Below the pieces are notes generated by a model. It saw only the letters and a program-made list of their open reading frames with translations, was not told where the DNA came from and did not search any database. The position numbers were made by a program, and so were the translations under genes. This document shows, in pieces, positions 53,501-64,000 of a stretch of 64,000 bases of DNA. Where the stretch lies: the NCBI GenBank assembly GCA_916613615.1, contig OU744734.1:31690301-31754300 (forward strand). The letters are read 5' to 3'. How positions within the stretch are numbered: the first letter of the stretch is position 1; each line of letters starts with the position of its first letter. Source of the stretch: Steromphala cineraria. Taxonomy: Eukaryota > Mollusca > Gastropoda > Trochida > Trochidae.

Positions 53501-56500
53501 AACAATCTCTCCCCTCTCTCCCCTTTTCATAAGAGCCTTATATAGAGACACACAACAATCTCTACCCTCTCTCCCCTTTTCATAAGAGCCTTATATAGAG
53601 ACACACAACAATCTCTCCCCTCTCCCCTTTTCATAAGAGCCTTATATAGAGACACACACCAATCTCTCCCCTCTCTCCCCTTTTCATAAGAGCCTTATAT
53701 AGAGACACACACCAATCTCTCCCCTCTCTCCCCTTTTCATAAGAGCCTTATATAGAGACACACAACAATCTCTCCCCTCTCTTCCCTTTTCATAAGAGCC
53801 TTATATAGAGACACACAACAATCTCTCCCCTCTCTCCCCTTTTCATAAAAGCCTTATATAGAGACACACACCAATCTCTCCCCTCTCTCCCCTTTTCATA
53901 AGAGCCTTATATAGAGACACACAACAATCTCTCCCCTCTCTCCCCTTTTCATAAGAGCCTTATATAGAGACACACAACAATCTCTACCCTCTCTCCCCTT
54001 TTCATAAGAGCCTTATATAGAGACACACAACAATCTCTCCCCTCTCCCCTTTTCATAAGAGCCTTATATAGAGACACACACCAATCTCTCCCCTCTCTCC
54101 CCTTTTCATAAGAGCCTTATATAGAGACACACACCAATCTCTCCCCTCTCTCCCCTTTTCATAAGAGCCTTATATAGAGACACACAACAATCTCTCCCCT
54201 CTCTTCCCTTTTCATAAGAGCCTTATATAGAGACACACAACAATCTCTCCCCTCTCTCCCCTTTTCATAAAAGCCTTATATAGAGACACACAACAATCTC
54301 TCCCCTCTCTCCCCTTTTCATAAGAGCCTTATATAGAGACACACAACAATCTCTCCCCTCTCTCCCCTTTTCATAAGAGCCTTATATAGAGACACACAAC
54401 AATCTCTACCCTCTCTCCCCTTTTCATAAGAGCCTTATATAGAGACACACAACAATCTCTCCCCTCTCCCCTTTTCATAAGAGCCTTATATAGAGACACA
54501 CACCAATCTCTCCCCTCTCTCCCCTTTTCATAAGAGCCTTATATAGAGACACACACCAATCTCTCCCCTCTCTCCCCTTTTCATAAGAGCCTTATATAGA
54601 GACACACAACAATCTCTCCCCTCTCTTCCCTTTTCATAAGAGCCTTATATAGAGACACACAACAATCTCTCCCCTCTCTCCCCTTTTCATAAAAGCCTTA
54701 TATAGAGACACACAACAATCTCTCCCCTCTCTCCCCTTTTCATAAGAGCCTTATATAGAGACACACAACCTCTCCCCTCTCTCCTCTTTTCATAAGAGCC
54801 TTATATAGAGACACACAACAATCTCTCCCCTCTCTCCCCTCTCTTCCCTTTTCATAAGAGCCGTATATAGAGACACACAATAATCTCTCCCCTCTCTCCT
54901 CTTTTCATAAGAGCCTTATATAGAGACACACAACAATCTCTACCCTCTCTCCCCTGTCTTCCCTTTTCATAAGAGCCTTATATAGAGACACACAACAATC
55001 TCTCCCCTCTCTTCCCTTTTCATAAGAGCCTTATATAGAGACACACAACAATCTCTCCCCTCTCTCCCCTTTTCATAAAAGCCTTATATAGAGACACACA
55101 ACAATCTCTCCCCTCTCTCCCCTTTTCATAAGAGCCTTATATAGAGACACACAACAATCTCTCCCCTCTCTCCCCTTTTCATAAGAGCCTTATATAGAGA
55201 CACACAACAATCTCTACCCTCTCTCCCCTTTTCATAAGAGCCTTATATAGAGACACACAACAATCTCTCCCCTCTCCCCTTTTCATAAGAGCCTTATATA
55301 GAGACACACACCAATCTCTCCCCTCTCTCCCCTTTTCATAAGAGCCTTATATAGAGACACACACCAATCTCTCCCCTCTCTCCCCTTTTCATAAGAGCCT
55401 TATATAGAGACACACAACAATCTCTCCCCTCTCTTCCCTTTTCATAAGAGCCTTATATAGAGACACACAACAATCTCTCCCCTCTCTCCCCTTTTCATAA
55501 AAGCCTTATATAGAGACACACAACAATCTCTCCCCTCTCTCCCCTTTTCATAAGAGCCTTATATAGAGACACACAACCTCTCCCCTCTCTCCTCTTTTCA
55601 TAAGAGCCTTATATAGAGACACACAACAATCTCTCCCCTCTCTCCCCTCTCTTCCCTTTTCATAAGAGCCGTATATAGAGACACACAATAATCTCTCCCC
55701 TCTCTCCTCTTTTCATAAGAGCCTTATATAGAGACACACAACAATCTCTACCCTCTCTCCCCTGTCTTCCCTTTTCATAAGAGCCTTATATAGAGACACA
55801 CAACAATCTCTCCCCTCTCTTCCCTTTTCATAAGAGCCTTATATAGAGACACACACCAATCTCTCCCCTCTCTCCCCTTTTCATAAGAGCCTTATATAGA
55901 GACACACAACAATCTCTCCCCTCTCTTCCCTTTTCATAAGAGCCTTATATAAAGACACACAACAATCTCTCCCCTCTCTCCCCTTTTCATAAAAGCCTTA
56001 TATAGAGACACACAACAATCTCTCCCCTCTCTTCCCTTTTCATAAGAGCCTTATATAGAGACACACAACAATCTCTCCCCTCTCTCCCCTTTTCATAAGA
56101 GCCTTATATAGAGACACACAACAATCTCTACCCTCTCTCCCCTTTTCATAAGAGCCTTATATAGAGACACACAACAATCTCTCCCCTCTCCCCTTTTCAT
56201 AAGAGCCTTATATAGAGACACACACCAATCTCTCCCCTCTCTCCCCTTTTCATAAGAGCCTTATATAGAGACACACACCAATCTCTCCCATCTCTCCCCT
56301 TTTCATAAGAGCCTTATATAGAGACACACAACAATCTCTCCCCTCTCTTCCCTTTTCATAAGAGCCTTATATAGAGACACACAACAATCTCTCCCCTCTC
56401 TCCCCTTTTCATAAAAGCCTTATATAGAGACACACAACAATCTCTCCCCTCTCTCCCCTTTTCATAAGAGCCTTATATAGAGACACACAACCTCTCCCCT

Positions 56501-59500
56501 CTCTCCTCTTTTCATAAGAGCCTTATATAGAGACACACAACAATCTTTCCCCCTCTCTCCCCTCTCTCCCCTCTCTCCCCTCTCTCCCTTCTCCCCTTTT
56601 CATAAGAGCCTTATATAGAGACACACAACAATCTCTCCCCTCTCTCCCCTCTCTTCCCTTTTCATAAGAGCCGTATATAGAGACACACAATAATCTCTCC
56701 CCTCTCTCCTCTTTTCATAAGAGCCTTATATAGAGACACACAACAATCTCTACCCTCTCTCCCCTGTCTTCCCTTTTCATAAGAGCCGTATATAGAGACA
56801 CACAATAATCTCTCCCCTCTCTCCCCTTTTCATAAGAGCCTTATATAGAGACACACAACAATCTCTCCCCTTTCTCCCCTTTTCATAAGAGCGTTATATA
56901 GAGACACACAACAATCTCTCCCCTCTCTCCCCTTTTCATAAGAGCCTTATATAGAGAGACACAACAATCTCTCTCCTCTCTCCCCTTTTCAAAATAGCCT
57001 TTATAGAGACACACAACAATCTCTCCCCTCTCTCCCCTTTTCATAAGAGCCTTATATAGAGACACACAACAATCTCTCCCCTCTCTCCCCTTTTCATAAG
57101 AGCCTTATATAGAGACACACAACAATCTCTCCCCTCTCTCCCCTCTCTCCCCTTTTCATAAGAGCCGTATATAGAGACACACAACAATCTCTCCCCTCTC
57201 TCCCCTCTCTCCCCTTTTCATAAGAGCCTTATATAGAGACACACAACAATCTCTCCCCTCTCTCCCCTCTCTCCCCTTTTCATAAGAGCCTTATATAGAG
57301 ACACACAACAATCTCTCCCCTCTCTCCCCTTTTCATAAGAGCCTTATATAGAGACACACAACAATCTCTCCCCTCTCTCCCCTCTCTCCCCTTTTCATAA
57401 GAGCCTTATATAGAGACACACAACAATCTCTCCCCTCTCTCCCCTCTCTCCCCTCTCTCCCCTTTTCATAAGAGCCTTATATAGAGACACACAACAATCT
57501 CTCCCCTCTCTCCCCTTTTCAAAATAGCCTTATATAGAGACACACAACAATCTCTCCCCTCTCTCCCCTTTTCATAAGAGCGTTATATAGAGACACACAA
57601 CAATCTCTCCCCTCTCTCCCCTCTCTCCCCTTTTCATAAGAGCCGTATATAGAGACACACAACAATCTCTCCCCTCTCTCGCCTCTCTCCCCTTTTCATA
57701 AGAGCCTTATATAGAGACACACAACAATCTCTACCCTCTCTCCCCTTTTCATAAGAGCCTTATATAGAGACACACACCAATCTCTCCCCTCTCTCCCCTT
57801 TTCATAAGAGCCTTATATAGAGACACACAACAATCTCTCCCCTCTCTCCCCTCTCTTCCCTTTTCATAAGAGCCGTATATAGAGACACACAATAATCTCT
57901 CCCCTCTCTCCCCTTTTCATAAGAGCCTTATATAGAGACACACAACAATCTCTACCCTCTCTCCCCTTTTCATAAGAGCCTTATATAGAGACACACACCA
58001 ATCTCTCCCCTCTCTCCCCTTTTCATAAGAGCCTTATATAGAGACACACAACAATCTCTCCCCTCTCTCCCCTGTCTTCCCTTTTCATAAGAGCCGTATA
58101 TAGAGACACACAATAATCTCTCCCCTCTCTCCCCTTTTCATAAGAGCCTTATATAGAGACACACAACAATCTCTCCCCTCTCTCCCCTTTTCATAAGAGC
58201 GTTATATAGAGACACACAACAATCTCTCTCCTCTCTCCCCTTTTCAAAATAGCCTTTATAGAGACACACAACAATCTCTCCCCCCTCTTCCCTTTTCATG
58301 AGAGCCTTATATAGAGACACACAACAATCTCTCCCCTCTCTCCCCTCTCTCCCCTTTTCATAAGAGCCGTATATAGAGACACACAACAATCTCTCCCCTC
58401 TCTCCCCTCTCTCCCCTTTTCATAAGAGCCTTATATAGAGACACACAACAATCTCTCCCCTCTCTCCCCTTTTCAAAATAGCCTTATATAGAGACACACA
58501 ACAATCTCTCGCCTCTCTCCCCTCTCTCCCCTTTTCATAAGAGCCGTATATAGAGACACACAACAATCTCTCCCCTCTCTCCCCTCTCCCCTTTTCATAA
58601 GAGCCTTATATAGAGACACACACCAATCTCTCCCCTCTCTCCCCTTTTCATAAGAGCCTTATATAGAGACACACAACAATCTCTCCCCTCTCTCCCCTTT
58701 TCATAAGAGCCTTATATAGAGACACACAACAATCTCTACCCTCTCTCCCCTTTTCATAAGAGCCTTATATAGAGACACACAACAATCTCTCCCCTCTCTC
58801 CCCTCTCCCCTTTTCATAAGAGCCTTATATAGAGACACACACCAATCTCTCCCCTCTCTCCCCTTTTCATAAGAGCCTTATATAGAGACACACACCAATC
58901 TCTCCCCTCTCTCCCCTTTTCATAAGAGCCTTATATAGAGACACACAACAATCTCTCCCCTCTCTCCCCTTTTCATAAAAGCCTTATATAGAGACACACA
59001 ACAATCTCTCCCCTCTCTCCCCTTTTCATACGAGCCTTATATAGAGACACACAACCTCTCCCCTCTCTCCTCTTTTCATAAGAGCCTTATATAGAGACAC
59101 ACAACAATCTCTCCCCTCTCTCCCCTCTCTTCCCTTTTCATAAGAGCCTTATATAGAGACACACAACAATCTTTCCCCCTCTCTCCCCTCTCTCCCCTCT
59201 CTCCCCTCTCTCCCCTTTTCATAAGAGCCTTATATAGAGACACACAACAATCTCTCCCCTCTCTCCCCTCTCTTCCCTTTTCATAAGAGCCGTATATAGA
59301 GACACACAATAATCTCTCCCCTCTCTCCTCTTTTCATAAGAGCCTTATATAGAGACACACAACAATCTCTACCCTCTCTCCCCTGTCTTCCCTTTTCATA
59401 AGAGCCGTATATAGAGACACACAATAATCTCTCCCCTCTCTCCCCTTTTCATAAGAGCCTTATATAGAGACACACAACAATCTCTCCCCTCTCTTCCGTT

Positions 59501-62500
59501 TTCATAAGAGCCTTTTATAAAGACACACAACAATCTCTCCCCTCTCTCCCCTTTTCATAAAAGCCTTATATAGAGACACACAACAATCTCTCCCCTCTCT
59601 CCCCTTTTCATAAGAGCCTTATATAGAGACACACAACCTCTCCCCTCTCTCCCCTTTTCATAAGAGCCTTATATAGAGACATACAACAATCTCTCCCCTC
59701 TCTCCCCTCTCTCCCCTTTTCATAAGAGCCTTATATAGAGACACACAACAATCTCTCCCCTCTCTCGCCTCTCTCCCCTTTTCATAAGAGCCTTATATAG
59801 AGACACACAACAATCTCTACCCTCTCTCCCCTTTTCATAAGAGCCTTATATAGAGACACACACCAATCTCTCCCCTCTCTCCCCTTTTCATAAGAGCCTT
59901 ATATAGAGACACACAACAATCTCTCCCCTCTCTCCCCTCTCTTCCCTTTTCATAAGAGCCGTATATAGAGACACACAATAATCTCTCCCCTCTCTCCTCT
60001 TTTCATAAGAGCCTTATATAGAGACACACAACAATCTCTACCCTCTCTCCCCTGTCTTCCCTTTTCATAAGAGCCGTATATAGAGACACACAATAATCTC
60101 TCCCCTATCTCCCCTTTTCATAAGAGCCTTATATAGAGACACACAACAATCTCTCCCCTCTCTCCCCTTTTCATAAGAGCGTTATATAGAGACACACAAC
60201 AATCTCTCTCCTCTCTCCCCTTTTCAAAATAGCCTTTATAGAGACACACAACAATCTCTCCCCCCTCTTCCCTTTTCATGAGAGCCTTATATAGAGACAC
60301 ACAACAATCTCTCCCCTCTCTCCCCTCTCTCCCCTTTTCATAAGAGCCGTATATAGAGACACACAACAATCCCTCCCCTCTCTCCCCTCTCTCCCCTTTT
60401 CATAAGAGCCTTATATAGAGACACACAACAATCTCTCCCCTCTCTCCCCTTTTCAAAATAGCCTTATATAGAGACACACAACAATCTCTCGCCTCTCTCC
60501 CCTCTCTCCCCTTTTCATAAGAGCCGTATATAGAGACACACAACAATCTCTCCCCTCTCTCGCCTCTCTCCCCTTTTCATAAGAGCCTTATATAGAGACA
60601 CACAACAATCTCTACCCTCTCTCCCCTTTTCATAAGAGCCTTATATAGAGACACACAACAATCTCTCCCCTCTCTCCCCTCTCCCCTTTTCATAAGAGCC
60701 TTATATAGAGACACACACCAATCTCTCCCCTCTCTCCCCTTTTCATAAGAGCCTTATATAGAGACACACAACAATCTCTCCCCTCTCTCCCCTTTTCATA
60801 AGAGCCTTATATAGAGACACACAACAATCTCTCCCCTCTCTCCCCTTTTCATAAGAGCCTTATATAGAGACACACAACAATCTCTCCCCTCTCTCCCCTC
60901 TCCCCTTTTCATAAGAGCCTTATATAGAGACACACACCAATCTCTCCCCTCTCTCCCCTTTTCATAAGAGCCTTATATAGAGACACACACCAATCTCTCC
61001 CCTCTCTCCCCTTTTCATAAGAGCCTTATATAGAGACACACAACAATCTCTCCCCTCTCTCCCCTTTTCATAAAAGCCTTATATAGAGACACACAACAAT
61101 CTCTCCCCTCTCTCCCCTTTTCATACGAGCCTTATATAGAGACACACAACCTCTCCCCTCTCTCCTCTTTTCATAAGAGCCTTATATAGAGACACACAAC
61201 AATCTCTCCCCTCTCTCCCCTCTCTTCCCTTTTCATAAGAGCCTTATATAGAGACACACAACAATCTTTCCCCCTCTCTCCCCTCTCTCCCCTCTCTCCC
61301 CTCTCTCCCCTTTTCATAAGAGCCTTATATAGAGACACACAACAATCTCTCCCCTCTCTCCCCTCTCTTCCCTTTTCATAAGAGCCGTATATAGAGACAC
61401 ACAATAATCTCTCCCCTCTCTCCTCTTTTCATAAGAGCCTTATATAGAGACACACAACAATCTCTACCCTCTCTCCCCTGTCTTCCCTTTTCATAAGAGC
61501 CGTATATAGAGACACACAATAATCTCTCCCCTCTCTCCCCTTTTCATAAGAGCCTTATATAGAGACACACAACAATCTCTCCCCTCTCTTCCGTTTTCAT
61601 AAGAGCCTTTTATAAAGACACACAACAATCTCTCCCCTCTCTCCCCTTTTCATAAAAGCCTTATATAGAGACACACAACAATCTCTCCCCTCTCTCCCCT
61701 TTTCATAAGAGCCTTATATAGAGACACACAACCTCTCCCCTCTCTCCCCTTTTCATAAGAGCCTTATATAGAGACATACAACAATCTCTCCCCTCTCTCC
61801 CCTCTCTTCCCTTTTCATAAGAGCCTTATATAGAGACACACAACAATCTCTCCCCTCTCTCCCCTCTCCCCTTTTCATAAGAGCCTTATATAGAGACACA
61901 CACCAATCTCTCCCCTCTCTCCCCTTTTCATAAGAGCCTTATATAGAGACACACACCAATCTCTCCCCTCTCTCCCCTTTTCATAAGAGCCTTATATAGA
62001 GACACACAACAATCTCTCCCCTCTCTCCCCTTTTCATAAAAGCCTTATATAGAGACACACAACAATCTCTCCCCTCTCTCCCCTTTTCATACGAGCCTTA
62101 TATAGAGACACACAACCTCTCCCCTCTCTCCTCTTTTCATAAGAGCCTTATATAGAGACACACAACAATCTCTCCCCTCTCTCCCCTCTCTTCCCTTTTC
62201 ATAAGAGCCTTATATAGAGACACACAACAATCTTTCCCCCTCTCTCCCCTCTCTCCCCTCTCTCCCCTCTCTCCCCTTTTCATAAGAGCCTTATATAGAG
62301 ACACACAACAATCTCTCCCCTCTCTCCCCTCTCTTCCCTTTTCATAAGAGCCGTATATAGAGACACACAATAATCTCTCCCCTCTCTCCTCTTTTCATAA
62401 GAGCCTTATATAGAGACACACAACAATCTCTACCCTCTCTCCCCTGTCTTCCCTTTTCATAAGAGCCGTATATAGAGACACACAATAATCTCTCCCCTCT

Positions 62501-64000
62501 CTCCCCTTTTCATAAGAGCCTTATATAGAGACACACAACAATCTCTCCCCTCTCTTCCGTTTTCATAAGAGCCTTTTATAAAGACACACAACAATCTCTC
62601 CCCTCTCTCCCCTTTTCATAAAAGCCTTATATAGAGACACACAACAATCTCTCCCCTCTCTCCCCTTTTCATAAGAGCCTTATATAGAGACACACAACCT
62701 CTCCCCTCTCTCCCCTTTTCATAAGAGCCTTATATAGAGACATACAACAATCTCTCCCCTCTCTCCCCTCTCTTCCCTTTTCATAAGAGCCGTATATAGA
62801 GACACACAATAATCTCTCCCCTCTCTCCTCTTTTCATAAGAGCCTTATATAGAGACACACAACAATCTCTACCCTCTCTCCCCTCTCTCCCCTTTTCATA
62901 AGAGCCTTATATAGAGAGACACAACAATCTCTCTCATCTCTCCCCTTTTCAAAATAGCCTTTATAGAGACACACAACAATCTCTCCCCCCTCTTCCCTTT
63001 TCATGAGAGCCTTATATAGAGACACACAACAATCTCTCCCCTCTCTCCCCTCTCTCCCCTTTTCATAAGAGCCGTATATAGAGACACACAACAATCTCTC
63101 CCCTCTCTCCCCTCTCTCCCCTTTTCATAAGAGCCTTATATAGAGACACACAACAATCTCTCCCCTCTCTCCCCTTTTCAAAATAGCCTTATATAGAGAC
63201 ACACAACAATCTCTCCCCTCTCTCCCCTTTTCATAAGAGCCTTATATAGAGACACACAACAATCTCTCCCCTCTCTCGCCTCTCTCCCCTTTTCATAAGA
63301 GCCGTATATAGAGACACACAACAATCTCTCCCCTCTCTCCCCTCTCTCCCCTTTTCATAAGAGCCTTATATGGAGACACACAACAATCTCTACCCTCTCT
63401 CCCCTTTTCATAAGAGCCTTATATAGAGACACACAACAATCTCTCCCCTCTCTCCCCTCTCCCCTTTTCATAAGAGCCTTATATAGAGACACACACCAAT
63501 CTCTCCCCTCTCTCCCCTTTTCATAAGAGCCTTATATAGAGACACACAACAATCTCTCCCCTCTCTCCCCTTTTCATAAGAGCCTTATATAGAGACACAC
63601 AACAATCTCTACCCTCTCTCCCCTTTTCATAAGAGCGTTATATAGAGACACACAACAATCTCTCCCCTCTCTCCCCTCTCCCCTTTTCATAAGAGCCTTA
63701 TATAGAGACACACAACAATCTCTACCCTCTCTCCCCTTTTCATAAGAGCCTTATATAGAGACACACAACAATCTCTCCCCTCTCTCCCCTCTCCCCTTTT
63801 CATAAGAGCCTTATATAGAGACACACACCAATCTCTCCCCTCTCTCCCCTTTTCATAAGAGCCTTATATAGAGACACACAACAATCTCTCCCCTCTCTCC
63901 CCTCTCTTCCCTTTTCATAAGAGCCGTATATAGAGACACACAATAATCTCTCCCCTCTCTCCTCTTTTCATAAGAGCCTTATATAGAGACACACAACAAT
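47504..64000. repeat. 53-bp satellite with higher-order structure (runs off window)
   Basis: A continuous array of at least 16.5 kb, roughly 300 units. The basic unit is 53 bp: a constant part TTTTCATAAGAGCCTTATAT-AGAGACACACAACAA and a pyrimidine tract TCTCTCCCCTCTCTCCCC. The tract grows in 9-bp steps (CTCTCTCCC), giving 53-, 62-, 71- and 80-bp units. Marked variants (GCCGTATA, GCGTTATA, CAAAATAGCC, CACACCAATC, TCTACCC) recur in blocks. A 422-bp block starts at 53561, 53983 and 54405, and longer blocks recur at about 0.97, 1.97 and 2.1 kb. Open frames through it (Glu/Arg/Gly-rich, minus) are by-products. Confidence 0.97.
53561..54826. repeat. 422-bp higher-order repeat, three copies
   Basis: The variant TCTACCC unit, the short CTCTCCCCTTTT unit, two CACACCAATC units, a CTTCCC unit and a CATAAAAGCC unit follow in this order, repeated at 53561, 53983 and 54405 (422 bp each, about eight 53-bp monomers). 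A similar block is seen from 55213. Confidence 0.85.

Noticed and set aside
47916..63094. Repetitive protein genes on the minus strand (Glu/Arg/Gly-rich, ...CCVSLYKALMKRGE...)
   Set aside because: They arise wherever the 53-bp and 9-bp steps add up to a multiple of 3. They break elsewhere and have no start context or flanking domain.
47504..64000. CRISPR array
   Set aside because: The repeats are contiguous with no unique spacers, unit length changes by slippage, and the sequence is eukaryotic.

Overview
Kind of sequence. This is AT-rich, intron-containing eukaryotic DNA dominated by transposable elements and tandem repeats. I find no recognisable host gene with an intact coding region, no rRNA, and no canonical tRNA gene. 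The mix of repeats points to a mollusc, most likely a bivalve: tRNA-derived SINEs with ATT tails, CCCCCGG...CCGGGGG palindromes followed by GGAC runs, 129/151/162-bp tandem repeats with GGAC or ACGT tails, jockey- and CR1-like LINEs, Gypsy elements and an ISL2EU element. The taxon is an inference from repeat style, not from a marker gene.

Layout. 1-1.4 kb: non-coding. About 1.9-11.6 kb: one decayed Ty3/Gypsy retrotransposon on the minus strand (gag knuckle, protease, RT, RNase H, integrase). Its integrase is split by two back-to-back PIF/Harbinger elements (2236-6690), and one of those carries a SINE. A second 1-kb insertion (about 7.65-8.7 kb), a copied 100-bp integrase segment and a MITE in gag also interrupt it. 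12.7-22.4 kb: a plus-strand jockey-like LINE, split between endonuclease and RT by a 5.6-kb ISL2EU-type DNA transposon (13350-18994) and again by palindromic elements. 22.8-24.3 kb: a 162-bp tandem repeat split by a 5'-truncated CR1-like LINE. 24.9-30.2 kb: pieces of a minus-strand LINE (ORF1, linker, RT) broken by palindromic and TIR elements. 30.7-31.1 kb: a 15-bp minisatellite. 31.2-33.85 kb: a second, internally deleted Gypsy element with a putative LTR. 34.5 kb: a Crypton/DUF3504-like recombinase fragment. 35.3-44 kb: non-coding, with 129-bp and 151-bp tandem repeats and an ATT-tailed repeat family. 44.9-46.5 kb: a 52-bp minisatellite. 47.5-64 kb: a 53-bp satellite that runs off the window and has higher-order structure.

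Most interesting. The ISL2EU element carries two genes on opposite strands whose exons interlock. The main transposase exon (THAP-DDE protein, minus) lies inside the last intron of the SWIM/YqaJ nuclease gene (plus), and the last nuclease exon lies inside the last transposase intron. All splice phases agree. Each gene starts just inside one terminal inverted repeat, so convergent, mutually antisense transcription is expected. Both carry light damage: one stop in the nuclease, one stop and one frameshift in the transposase. In this element the transposase would cut and paste the DNA and the YqaJ nuclease would be an accessory processing enzyme (family knowledge plus inference).

Limits. Everything was read by eye. 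Element boundaries are good to about 5-30 bp unless target-site duplications are given.
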